NCBI GenBank assembly: GCA_902827055.1
Contig: CADEHD010000056.1
Coordinates: forward strand, 1 to 9,757
DNA length: 9,757 nt
DNA from: an uncultured Chloroflexota bacterium
GTDB taxonomy: Bacteria; Chloroflexota; Dehalococcoidia; UBA2979
Reading direction: 5' to 3'
The notes beneath the pieces were generated by a model. It was not told the origin of the DNA. It worked only from the letters and a program-made list of their open reading frames with translations, and searched no databases. The position numbers were made by a program, and so were the translations under genes. Positions 1 to 6,142 of this stretch are shown piece after piece (position 1 is the stretch's first letter; every line of letters starts with the position of its first letter).

Positions 1-317
1 ATGTCGAAGATGCCCGCGTTAATCGCGGCGAGGGCGTGGTGGACGTACATCACGAAGGCGGAACCGCCGACCGTGGTGCTGTCGAAGTACTTGGGCTTGA
101 TGCCGAGGTATTCGGCGAGGCCCGGGGACTGCATGCCTGGGACACCACCGGCCGAGAACACGGCCTCGATGTCGCGGATCTGGATACCGGCGTCGGCGGC
201 GGCGTTCTTGATCGCCTCCGCGTGCAGCATCAGGCTGGTCTTTTCGGGTACGAACCCGATCTTGTCGGACTCGCCGGCGCCGACGAGCGCGGCCGCCATC
301 GATGGGTTGTTTGGCAC
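1..317 (-). CDS. Thiolase-like protein (SCP-x/acetyl-CoA acetyltransferase family), N-terminal part, runs off left edge
   Basis: Only the first 105 residues are in the window. They show the thiolase N-terminal half: an opening strand with ALVGAGES (residues 10-17), a helix ending in AAADAGI (39-45), the strand IEAVFSAGG (50-58), then YLGIKPKYFD (70-79), VGGSAF (83-88) and ALAAINAG (95-102). In classical thiolases the CxxG/CxSG nucleophile loop sits immediately before the VGGSAF segment. Here the aligned residue is Thr81 (TTVG, 81-84), so the acyl-accepting cysteine appears to be missing. I prefer the GTG at 315-317 because AGGAAGGA lies 7 bases upstream. An ATG at 297-299 is the alternative and matches the usual family start slightly better. 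The gene follows the DUF35 gene by 26 bp, so the two are probably co-transcribed. Family knowledge: DUF35 proteins bind thiolase-fold partners, both in archaeal HMG-CoA synthesis and with the Ltp2 aldolase of steroid side-chain degradation. The substrate is unknown. Confidence 0.85.
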   Translation of the reverse strand, partial: MPNNPSMAAALVGAGESDKIGFVPEKTSLMLHAEAIKNAAADAGIQIRDIEAVFSAGGVPGMQSPGLAEYLGIKPKYFDSTTVGGSAFVMYVHHALAAINAGIFD

Positions 318-324
318 TCCTGCG

Positions 325-332
325 TCCTTCCT
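325..332 (-). promoter_or_regulatory. Shine-Dalgarno site of the thiolase-like gene
   Basis: On the minus strand this reads AGGAAGGA, 7 bases before a GTG at 317-315. It lies 25 bases from the alternative ATG at 299-297, so it favours the GTG start. Confidence 0.6.
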
Positions 333-343
333 GGTGACCGCTG

Positions 344-763
344 CTACTCGACGACTCGCCAGAAGGGGATCGAGATGTCGTCAGACGCCTTCTCGAACTC
401 CACCTTCACCTTCGCGCCGATCTTGATCGACGCGGGGTTGGTGGAGTCGACGCCCCGGAGGACCGTCAGCATGCGAGCGCCCTCGGCCATGTCGATGAAG
501 GCCGTGGTGAAGGGAACCTCCTCGGCCCAGCCGCCGAAGGCGCGCTGCTGGACGGCGAAGGTGTGGATGGTGCCGTTGCCGGAGGCCTCGACCCACTCGA
601 TGTTGAAGCTCTGGCAGTGTGGGCAAATGATGCGAGGGTAGAAGTGGACCTTGCTGCAGTCGGTGCAGCGGGGAAGCATGAGCTTCCCGTCCTTGGCGCC
701 GTCCCAGAACGGCTGCGTGACGTAGGGATCTGCTTCAGGGATGGGCTTGTTGTAGTCGGCCAT
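344..763 (-). CDS. Zn-ribbon/OB-fold DUF35 protein, thiolase partner
   Basis: This is a 139-residue protein of normal family length. Residues 10-30 form the typical N-terminal helix region (TQPFWDGAKDGKL). A rubredoxin-like zinc ribbon follows, with four cysteines as C33-TD-C36 and C47-PH-C50. An OB-fold occupies about 55-135 and includes GNGTIHTFAV, the strand VPFTTAFIDM, and GAKVKVEFE near the end. DUF35 proteins are not enzymes by themselves. In known cases they bind thiolase-like or aldolase partners, or help channel acyl-CoA. The thiolase-like gene starts 26 bp downstream on the same strand, which supports a two-protein complex. The start is set by GAGGAG 5 bases upstream of the ATG. The protein should be cytoplasmic, as there is no signal peptide or membrane segment. 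The pathway (fatty acid, sterol or other acyl-CoA) cannot be read from the sequence. Confidence 0.92.
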   Translation of the reverse strand: MADYNKPIPEADPYVTQPFWDGAKDGKLMLPRCTDCSKVHFYPRIICPHCQSFNIEWVEASGNGTIHTFAVQQRAFGGWAEEVPFTTAFIDMAEGARMLTVLRGVDSTNPASIKIGAKVKVEFEKASDDISIPFWRVVE

Positions 764-768
764 GACTG

Positions 769-774
769 CTCCTC
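769..774 (-). promoter_or_regulatory. Shine-Dalgarno site of the DUF35 gene
   Basis: GAGGAG on the minus strand, with a 5-base spacer to the ATG at 763-761. It is a strong match that fixes the start. Confidence 0.7.
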
Positions 775-940
775 ACAGCGCGCTGCGCCACTTCGATATC
801 ACGAGGCGGCTCGACCGGGTGTCACTCGGTTCGTAACTGTCGAGGCGTGGCGGGCGTGCTCAAGGGCACGTGCAGCCAGCGCGCCGCAGTCGCGACCGCG
901 CGCACTCTATCCCTCGAATCTGTGAGGGGTCAACAACGAA

Positions 941-964
941 GGTCTTGGCGGCTCGGCGAAGACC
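941..964 (-). terminator. Possible weak terminator after the crotonase gene
   Basis: On the minus strand, 14 bases after the crotonase stop codon, GGTCTT pairs with AAGACC across a 12-base loop. The stem is followed by TTCGTTGTTG, which is moderately T-rich. The stem has only 6 bp and the tract is interrupted, so intrinsic termination is doubtful. The rest of the 764-977 gap holds no convincing gene. If real, this site would separate the crotonase gene from the DUF35/thiolase pair. Confidence 0.3.
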
Positions 965-977
965 GGTCGCCCGCCCC

Positions 978-1811
978 CTACCGCCCCGCGAAGACCGGCT
1001 CGCGACGGTCGATGAAGGAGCGCACGCCCTCGCGGCCGTCCTCCGTGTAGAACAGCTTGCCCACGAAGAGGCCCGTCAGTTCCTGGACCCGCGTCATGTC
1101 GTCGTCCTCGACGCCGTAGACGAGCCGCTTGTGCGCGGCCGCCGAGAGCGGCGGCCCCTGCGCGATGACCTCGGCGATCTCGAGGGCGCGCGACACGAGC
1201 AGTTCGGGTGGCACCACCTCGAGGACCACGCCCAGCTCGTGCGCCTCGCGAGCCGTGATGCGGCGCCCCGTGAACATCAGTTCGAGGGCGCGCTGGCTCC
1301 CGAGTACCCGCGGCAGGAAGTACGACAATCCAGCGTCGGCCACGATCCCGCGCTTCGTCTGCGCCACCTGGAAGAGCGCGTCCTCGGCGGCAATGCGGAG
1401 GTCGCACGCCAGTGCCAGCGACCAGCCCGCACCAACCGCGTAGCCGTTGATGGCGCCGATGATGGGCACGTCGCAGTGGCGCATCTGGTGCACCACCTGC
1501 TGATGCGGGTGTCCCGGGTGCCACGGCGCGGTCGCTCGAGTGGGGTCGGCGGCGGGGAAGCTCATCACGTTGCCCCCCGCGCAGAACGCCCGACCCTCCC
1601 CCGTGAGGACCACCGCGCGCACTCGGTAGTCGCCGTGGTTGAGGGACTCGAGGTAGCGCGCGAGCTCCTCGTTCATGGTCCCGCCGAAGGCGTTGAGCTT
1701 CTCAGGTCGATTGAGCTTGACCAGCGCGACGCCGTTCGCGCGCTCCTCGACCAGGATGTCGTTGAAGGTCCCCGCGGCGTGCGTCTCGACCGGCTCGGTG
1801 TGGGTGGTCAC
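978..1811 (-). CDS. Crotonase-superfamily protein (enoyl-CoA hydratase/isomerase-like, PaaG-type active site)
   Basis: This 277-residue protein has the normal length for the family. Crotonase-fold marks are LNRPEKLNAF (33-42), the first oxyanion-hole loop AFCAGGNVMSF (75-85), the second oxyanion loop INGYAVGAGWSLALACDLRIA (121-141, peptide NH near G127-G129), and LPRVLGSQRALELMFTGR (166-183). The two glutamates used by true enoyl-CoA hydratase (Glu144 and Glu164 in the rat enzyme) align with Ser131 and Gln151. Asp159 in GIVADAG is kept, the position used by PaaG-type isomerases and dehalogenase relatives. This argues for double-bond isomerisation or another crotonase reaction rather than classical hydration. 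The start is GTG, with GGAAGGA 7 bases upstream. The gene is divergent from the nuo operon and 214 bp upstream of the DUF35 gene on the same strand, suggesting a common acyl-CoA pathway. The fold is certain; the reaction is inferred. Confidence 0.93.
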   Translation of the reverse strand: MTTHTEPVETHAAGTFNDILVEERANGVALVKLNRPEKLNAFGGTMNEELARYLESLNHGDYRVRAVVLTGEGRAFCAGGNVMSFPAADPTRATAPWHPGHPHQQVVHQMRHCDVPIIGAINGYAVGAGWSLALACDLRIAAEDALFQVAQTKRGIVADAGLSYFLPRVLGSQRALELMFTGRRITAREAHELGVVLEVVPPELLVSRALEIAEVIAQGPPLSAAAHKRLVYGVEDDDMTRVQELTGLFVGKLFYTEDGREGVRSFIDRREPVFAGR

Positions 1812-1818
1812 GGCAGCG

Positions 1819-1825
1819 TCCTTCC
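1819..1825 (-). promoter_or_regulatory. Shine-Dalgarno site of the crotonase gene
   Basis: GGAAGGA on the minus strand, 7 bases before the GTG at 1811-1809. It supports this non-ATG start. Confidence 0.65.
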
Positions 1826-1849
1826 GTCGTCCTCGTCATCCGCGGCGTG

Positions 1850-1878
1850 ATAGTACCTTGATGACGAACGCAGTGGTG
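1850..1878 (-). promoter_or_regulatory. Weak candidate promoter for the crotonase gene
   Basis: The minus strand reads TACTAT (1855-1850) as a -10-like hexamer about 38 bases before the start codon. Seventeen bases further upstream is only CACCAC, a poor -35. The position is right but the match is weak. Confidence 0.25.
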
Positions 1879-2031
1879 CGCCGCTCGGTCGTCGTCGGCG
1901 CCGCCGCGCGCGAGTCGGTCTCGGCGGCGGTCCGAGGCAGTGCGACGGGCTGCGACAACCTCCGCACGACAGAACAGCGTGCCCAGCGCTCGACGACGGC
2001 ACGCGCGTGGTCGCGCGCTTCTCGATTTTCG

Positions 2032-2060
2032 TTGCGCCCCATATGGGCCCGTGCTACGTT
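2032..2060 (+). promoter_or_regulatory. Candidate sigma70-type promoter of the nuo operon
   Basis: TTGCGC (2032-2037) is followed by a 17-bp spacer and TACGTT (2055-2060). TG at 2052-2053 makes an extended -10 (TGcTACGTT). Transcription would begin near 2066-2068, giving a leader of roughly 70 bases before nuoA. It would exclude the upstream in-frame ATG at 2007. The call rests on sequence match and position only. Confidence 0.45.
2038..2047. repeat. 10-bp perfect palindrome inside the nuo promoter spacer
   Basis: CCCATATGGG is self-complementary and lies directly after the -35 hexamer, between it and the -10. Such a placement would suit an operator. A palindrome this short is expected by chance about once per kilobase, so its function is speculative. 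Confidence 0.3.
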
Positions 2061-2120
2061 GCCGCCGCATCCGAGTCACGCCGGAAGTCGTGCCCGCGGT
2101 GCCTCCGCGCGCCACTCTCC

Positions 2121-2128
2121 GGGGGGAG
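2121..2128 (+). promoter_or_regulatory. Shine-Dalgarno site that sets the nuoA start
   Basis: GGGGGGAG precedes the GTG at 2139-2141 by 10 bases. It supports this start over the in-frame ATG at 2007, which would add 44 residues with no resemblance to NuoA. Confidence 0.65.
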
Positions 2129-2138
2129 CAACACTGCG

Positions 2139-2525
2139 GTGATCCCTGCAGATTTCGGACGAGTCGGGCTCCTGATCATCCTGGGATTGTCGTTCCCGGC
2201 GTTACCCCTCCTGGTATCGCAGTTGCTGTTCCGCGCCCAGCGGCGGCCGGAGAACCCGGACCCCGTGAAGAACGCGATCTATGAGTGCGGCGTGGAGTCC
2301 GAGGGCACCGCGTGGGGACAGTTCAACGCCCGCTACTACCTGTTCGCACTGGGATTCGTCATCTTCGATGTGGAAGTGATCTTCCTCTACCCATGGGCCG
2401 TCAACCAGGCGGCGCTGGCGGTCACCGAGCCGCTGACAGCGATCCTGAAGGCCGTGATCTTCATGACCGTGCTCGCGTTCGGCCTGGCTTATGCGTGGCG
2501 CCGTGGCGCCCTCGAGTGGCGGTAG
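2139..2525 (+). CDS. nuoA: NADH-quinone oxidoreductase subunit A (NuoA/ND3)
   Basis: This is a 128-residue membrane subunit of complex I, next to the quinone-access region. From the GTG start, a first membrane helix runs over about residues 8-27 (VGLLIILGLSFPALPLLVSQ). It is followed by the ND3 loop with NAIYECGVES, which carries the conserved cysteine, and then FNARYYLFALGFVIFDVEV and IFLYPWAV, the most conserved stretch of the family. A third helix (ILKAVIFMTVLAFGLAYAW) ends at RRGALEWR. Length and three-helix layout are normal. It is first in the operon, and nuoC begins only 2 bp after its stop. In most genomes nuoB lies in that place; here it is absent. The start is the GTG with a strong ribosome site. 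Confidence 0.96.
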   Translation: MIPADFGRVGLLIILGLSFPALPLLVSQLLFRAQRRPENPDPVKNAIYECGVESEGTAWGQFNARYYLFALGFVIFDVEVIFLYPWAVNQAALAVTEPLTAILKAVIFMTVLAFGLAYAWRRGALEWR

Positions 2526-2527
2526 CG

Positions 2528-3043
2528 GTGCCTCGAGCAGTGCACCAGCTGGACGGCCACGACGTGGGGCGGCGGCTCAACGCGGCGCTCTCGGGCGTCG
2601 TCCTCCGCGCCACCGAGGAGTGGGTCGAGGTGGAGGCGGGCCGCATCGTCGACGCGCTGCGCTGGCTCCGCGACGACCCCGAGATGGATGCCGCGCAGCT
2701 CTCGTGCCTCACGGCGGTCGACCAGCACGACCGGTTCGAGGTCGTCTACTTCCTCCAGTCGCTGGACAACAATCACCAGATCGAGGTCAAGGCCGTCCTC
2801 GAGGATCACGACACGCCGTCCCTCCCGAGTTGCTACTCGGTGTACACCGGCGCCTTGCTGCAGGAGCTGGAGACGTACGACCTCATGGGGATTCGCTTCG
2901 AGGGGCACCCCGATCTGAAGCGGCTCTTCCTGTGGGAGGGCTTCCCCGGGCATCCGCTGCGCAAGGACTTCCTGAAGCTCGAGGGGCGGTTCCCCGGGCT
3001 CCCCAGCTTCCCGTACGAGGAGCAGGGGGTGCAGGCGCGATGA
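2528..3043 (+). CDS. nuoC: NADH-quinone oxidoreductase subunit C (NuoC, 30 kDa)
   Basis: About 171 residues, a separate NuoC rather than a NuoCD fusion. It is a peripheral-arm scaffold subunit without cofactors that packs on NuoD. The frame shows LTAVDQHDRFEVVYFLQS (61-78) and the 30-kDa signature ELETYDLMGI-RFEGHPDLKR (113-132), followed by GFPGHPLRKDF (138-148). The signature normally begins E-R-E; here it is E113-L114-E115, a small deviation. The start is uncertain. GTG 2528 lies just after nuoA. GTG 2516 would overlap nuoA, and GTG 2540 would shorten the protein by 4 residues. None has a strong ribosome site, so coupling to nuoA is likely. The stop overlaps the nuoD start in ATGA. Confidence 0.94.
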   Translation: MPRAVHQLDGHDVGRRLNAALSGVVLRATEEWVEVEAGRIVDALRWLRDDPEMDAAQLSCLTAVDQHDRFEVVYFLQSLDNNHQIEVKAVLEDHDTPSLPSCYSVYTGALLQELETYDLMGIRFEGHPDLKRLFLWEGFPGHPLRKDFLKLEGRFPGLPSFPYEEQGVQAR

Positions 3044-4158
3044 CGCTCCTCACGCACGAGCCGTACTCGGAACCCTACGTCCTCAACATCGGGCCGCAGC
3101 ACCCCTCGACGCACGGCGTCTTCCGCATTCGCGTGGTCATGGACGGCGAGCGGATCGACGACATCGAGATGATCGTCGGGTACCTGCACCGCTCGATGGA
3201 GAAGCTCGCCGAGGAGCGCACCTACACCCAGAACATCCCGTTCACCGACCGCGCCGACTACCTGGCGGGGATGTCGAACAACCTCGGCTACTGCCTGGCC
3301 GCCGAGCAGCTGTCCGGCGTCGAGGTGCCCGACCGAGCGCAGTACCTGCGCGTCATCTTCGCCGAGCTGCAGCGCATCGCCTCGCACGCGATGGCGAACG
3401 GCCAGCTGGTGTCCGATGCCGGCGCCCTGCAAACGCCACTGCTCTATATGTGGCGCGAGCGCGAGAAGGTGCTGGACCTCTTCGAGATGACGTGTGGCGC
3501 GCGCCTCACGACCAACTACATGCGCATCGGGGGCGTCGCCTTCGACCCCCCTCCGGAGTTCTACCCGGCCGTCGAGCAGCTGCTCGCTGACCTGCCGGAC
3601 CGCATCGACGAGTACCACACACTGCTCATCGAGAACGAGATCTTCCTCGCCCGCACCAAGGGCGTCGCGCCCATCTCCGCTGAGGATGCGATCAACGGCT
3701 CGCTCACCGGACCGATGCTCCGCGCCTCGGGCGTGCCGTGGGACCTCCGCAAGGCGGACGCCTACGGCATCTACGACCGCTTCAAGTTCGAGGTGCCGGT
3801 CGGCCGCGTCGGTGACGTGTGGGACCGCTTCATGGTGCGGATGGAGGAGGTCAAGCAGTCCGCCTCCATCATTCGCCAGGCCCTCGACGGCCTGCCCGCG
3901 GGTGCGCACAAGACCGACGTCCCCCTCGCGCTCCGGCCGGAGCCGGGCGAGGCGTACGCGCGCGTCGAGGGTCCACGCGGTGAGCTGGGCTTCTACCTCG
4001 TCTCGGACGGGGGGCCCGCGCCTGCGCGCTTCCACATCCGGGCGCCCTCCCTCATCAACCTGTCGCTGCTCAAGCAGATGGCCGTGGGTTCGTCCCTGCC
4101 GGACGCGATCGTCGCGCTCGGCTCGATCGACATCGTGGTGGGGGAGATCGACCGATGA
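3040..4158 (+). CDS. nuoD: NADH-quinone oxidoreductase subunit D (NuoD, 49 kDa)
   Basis: This 372-residue protein is full length for a stand-alone NuoD. It is related to the large subunit of [NiFe] hydrogenases and, with NuoB and NuoH, forms the quinone-reduction site. Residues visible are NIGPQHPSTHG (16-26) with His21 and His25, and FTDRADYLAGMSNN (68-81) with Tyr74. His25 and Tyr74 are 49 residues apart, the same spacing as the quinone-ligating His38 and Tyr87 of Thermus Nqo4, so the site looks intact. Further marks are ELQRIASH (109-116), REREKVLDLFE (139-149), TTNYMRIGG (157-165) and the C-terminus VVGEIDR (366-372). The hydrogenase nickel cysteines are absent, as expected. The start ATG overlaps the nuoC stop, with AGGGGGTG about 10 bases upstream. 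NuoB, its obligate iron-sulfur partner, is not encoded here. Confidence 0.98.
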   Translation: MTLLTHEPYSEPYVLNIGPQHPSTHGVFRIRVVMDGERIDDIEMIVGYLHRSMEKLAEERTYTQNIPFTDRADYLAGMSNNLGYCLAAEQLSGVEVPDRAQYLRVIFAELQRIASHAMANGQLVSDAGALQTPLLYMWREREKVLDLFEMTCGARLTTNYMRIGGVAFDPPPEFYPAVEQLLADLPDRIDEYHTLLIENEIFLARTKGVAPISAEDAINGSLTGPMLRASGVPWDLRKADAYGIYDRFKFEVPVGRVGDVWDRFMVRMEEVKQSASIIRQALDGLPAGAHKTDVPLALRPEPGEAYARVEGPRGELGFYLVSDGGPAPARFHIRAPSLINLSLLKQMAVGSSLPDAIVALGSIDIVVGEIDR

Positions 4159-5627
4159 GGATCCCGCTCCTGTTCGGGATGCTCCTCGACACCGCCAAGG
4201 ACGCCCCCGAGTCGTTCCCCTCCGGGACTCGACATCGCGTCGTGCGCGTGCCGATGCCGGGCCTGCGCCTCATCGGGCTGGCCGTGCTCGCCGTGGTCAT
4301 CGCGGCCAACGTCGGGATCGGCGTGATCGTCGTTGGCGGTGCGCTCGACGACCAGTGGTACGACTTCCGCGACCTCGGCAACACGATGGACGGTCTGCGG
4401 AGCGTGCTCCCCGAGTGCATGGCGAGCATGGGCGACACCTGCGTCGTGCCTGGCGCGTACGTCGGGTACCTGACCGCGGCCATCCTCGGCGGGACCGCGA
4501 TCCTGTCGTTCGTCGGGGTGCTGCTGGTGATCCTCGTGTGGTCGGAGCGCCGCCTGCTGGCGCGCTTCCAGGTGCGCCGCGGACCGAACCGGGTGGGGCC
4601 CTACGGGCTGCTGCAGCCCCTGGCCGACGCGATCAAGATGATGCAGAAGGAGACGGTCATCCCTCGAGGGGCCGACCGGTTCCTCTACTACCTCCCGCCG
4701 GTGATCGTGTTCATCCCCCTGATGCTGCTCTGGGGCGCGGTGCCCTGGGCCCCGAAGATGACCTACGTCGACCTGAACGTCGGCGTCCTGTACCTCGTGG
4801 CCGTTACCTCGCTGACGACCCTCGCGATCTTCCTCGCGGGCTGGAGCTCCAACAACCACTACGGGCTCCTGGGCGCGATGCGCACCGTCGCGATGATGGT
4901 CTCGTACGAGATCCCGATTTCGATCTCGCTGCTGACGATCGTGCTGTTCACCGGTTCCCTGCAGCTGACCGACATCGTGCGGTGGCAGGGGGAGCACAAC
5001 GTGTGGTTCGCCTTCCTCCTGCCGCTGCCGCTCTTCAGCTTCTTCTTCTCCTCGACGGCCGAGCTGAACCGTTCGCCGAACGACATCGCCGAGGCCGAGT
5101 CGGAGATCGTCGCCGGCTACTACACTGAGTACTCGGGCATGAAGATGGGGCTGTACCTGGCCGGCGAGCTCGGGTACGCCACCGCCACGAGCGCGTTCGT
5201 GAGCGCCCTGTTCCTCGGTGGTTGGACGCTCTTCGGCCTCGAGACGTGGATCCCGGGGTACCTGATCCTCGGGGGCAAGATCGCGTTCGTGTACTTCGTG
5301 CTGGTCTGGATGCGCGCCACGCTGCCGCGGTTCCGGCTCGACCAGCTGATGGCCTTCGCCTGGAAGTACCTCATCCCGCTGTCGATCGCGAGCGTCGTGC
5401 TCGTGGCCCTGGAGGTCACGCTCTTCGCGAGGTGGGACGTCCCGGGCGTGGTGCCGCTGGTCCTGTTCGCCATCGTCAACTTCATCTTCGCGCGCGTAGC
5501 GATGCGCCGCTGGGCGACCGTGCTGGGCTACCAGCCGGAGTTGCAGGCGAACGCGCCGGTGATGACGTCGGGTATCGGTGGGCTGCGCGCGGCGCGCGCG
5601 CTGCGGCAGGCAGAGGGCACGCGCTGA
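4155..5627 (+). CDS. nuoH: NADH-quinone oxidoreductase subunit H (NuoH/ND1) with long N-terminal extension
   Basis: NuoH is the membrane subunit that forms the quinone tunnel with NuoD and NuoB. The core is intact: WSERRLLARFQVRRGPNRVG (129-148), LLQPLADAIKMMQKE (152-166), GWSSNNHYGLLGAMRTVAMM (229-248) followed by VSYEIP, and the acidic loop NDIAEAESEIVAGYYTEYSG (309-328). At 490 residues it is well above E. coli NuoH (about 325). About 100 residues precede the usual first helix: a basic stretch (RHRVVRVPMPGLR, 26-38), an extra hydrophobic helix (about 37-61), and a loop with Cys88 and Cys96. About 35 hydrophilic residues also follow the last helix. The extra helix fits the positive-inside rule, with the N-terminus in the cytoplasm and the Cys loop outside. 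The start is supported by ATGA overlap with nuoD and GGGGGAG 8 bases upstream. A start near residue 100 would leave about 300 bp empty. Confidence 0.96.
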   Translation: MRIPLLFGMLLDTAKDAPESFPSGTRHRVVRVPMPGLRLIGLAVLAVVIAANVGIGVIVVGGALDDQWYDFRDLGNTMDGLRSVLPECMASMGDTCVVPGAYVGYLTAAILGGTAILSFVGVLLVILVWSERRLLARFQVRRGPNRVGPYGLLQPLADAIKMMQKETVIPRGADRFLYYLPPVIVFIPLMLLWGAVPWAPKMTYVDLNVGVLYLVAVTSLTTLAIFLAGWSSNNHYGLLGAMRTVAMMVSYEIPISISLLTIVLFTGSLQLTDIVRWQGEHNVWFAFLLPLPLFSFFFSSTAELNRSPNDIAEAESEIVAGYYTEYSGMKMGLYLAGELGYATATSAFVSALFLGGWTLFGLETWIPGYLILGGKIAFVYFVLVWMRATLPRFRLDQLMAFAWKYLIPLSIASVVLVALEVTLFARWDVPGVVPLVLFAIVNFIFARVAMRRWATVLGYQPELQANAPVMTSGIGGLRAARALRQAEGTR

Positions 5628-6142
5628 TGGACAACCCCGGAGTCGTCGGAGCGTTCTACCTGCTGGCGGGCGTCACCGTGCTGTCATCGCTGGCAGTGTT
5701 CGCGGTGCGCAACCTGCTGCACGCGGTGGTGTTCCTCGTGCTCGCCTTCGTGGGGATGGCCGGGATCTTCATCACCCTGTCGGCCGACTTCCTGGCGGTC
5801 GCGCAGATCCTCATTTACGCCGGAGCCGTCTCCATCCTCCTGGTGTTCGCCGTGATGCTGACGCCCCTGGGCGACCGCAACAACGCGAACTCGCTGTTCG
5901 TCCTCCCCGGCGTCGCCGTGGCCGGTGGATTCGCCACCATCGTCGCCCTGGTGGCGGTGGCGACCGACTGGAACGTCCTCTCCGAGGATGACCTCGACGC
6001 TCGCTCGTTCGCGACCACCATCGCCGACATCGGCCAGGCGCTTCTCGGGCCGTACGTGCTCGCCTTCGAGGTGGCGTCGGTGCTCTTGCTCGCAGCGCTG
6101 ATCGGGGCGATCGTCCTCGTTCGCGAAGAGGAGCGGGCGTGA
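5627..6142 (+). CDS. nuoJ: NADH-quinone oxidoreductase subunit J (NuoJ/ND6)
   Basis: A 171-residue membrane subunit with five predicted helices (about 6-26, 30-51, 54-78, 90-112, 143-165). Helix 3 carries the family core FLAVAQILIYAGAVSILLVF (55-74), including Tyr64 of the YAGAV motif near the pi-bulge that moves during coupling. The last helix has YVLAFEVASVLLLAALIGAI (143-162). It starts by a one-base overlap with the nuoH stop (TGATG), with GCAGAGGG a few bases upstream. In the usual order nuoI lies between nuoH and nuoJ; here there is no room for it. Length and layout are otherwise normal. Confidence 0.96.
   Translation: MDNPGVVGAFYLLAGVTVLSSLAVFAVRNLLHAVVFLVLAFVGMAGIFITLSADFLAVAQILIYAGAVSILLVFAVMLTPLGDRNNANSLFVLPGVAVAGGFATIVALVAVATDWNVLSEDDLDARSFATTIADIGQALLGPYVLAFEVASVLLLAALIGAIVLVREEERA

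Larger units (their letters stand above)
1812..2138. other. Divergent intergenic region between the crotonase gene and nuoA
   Basis: This 327-bp stretch separates the two divergent transcription units. I find no credible gene: the open frames crossing it are arginine-rich and run into nuoA or the crotonase gene in other frames. It holds the crotonase ribosome site (1819-1825), a weak minus-strand promoter (1850-1878), a better plus-strand promoter (2032-2060) with a palindrome in its spacer, a small leader hairpin (CGCGG 2095-2099 pairing with CCGCG 2105-2109), and the nuoA ribosome site (2121-2128). Confidence 0.7.

Noticed and set aside
870..1850. 326-codon plus-strand open frame opposite the crotonase gene
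   Set aside because: Arg/His/Glu-rich antisense translation without family features. The minus-strand crotonase has a ribosome site and clear motifs.
2007..2138. Upstream ATG extending NuoA by 44 residues
   Set aside because: The extension does not resemble NuoA and spans the candidate promoter. The GTG at 2139 has a strong ribosome site and gives a normal length.
1861..2142. Possible small gene upstream of nuoA
   Set aside because: Arg/Ala/Ser-rich with no recognisable pattern. It crosses the candidate nuo promoter and ribosome site and ends inside the nuoA start.
2519..2530. Hidden or degraded nuoB between nuoA and nuoC, and nuoI between nuoH and nuoJ
   Set aside because: The gaps are 2 bp and a 1-base overlap, so there is no room even for a remnant. 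No Cys-rich ferredoxin motif (CxxCxxC) appears in any real frame of the window.
2491..3039. Upstream extension of NuoD through nuoC
   Set aside because: It is the open frame overlapping nuoC in another phase. NuoD begins at 3040 with the usual N-terminus and an ATGA overlap.
2833..4035. 400-codon minus-strand open frame opposite nuoC/nuoD
   Set aside because: Shadow frame of nuoC and nuoD with no recognisable domain. It crosses the nuoC/nuoD junction.
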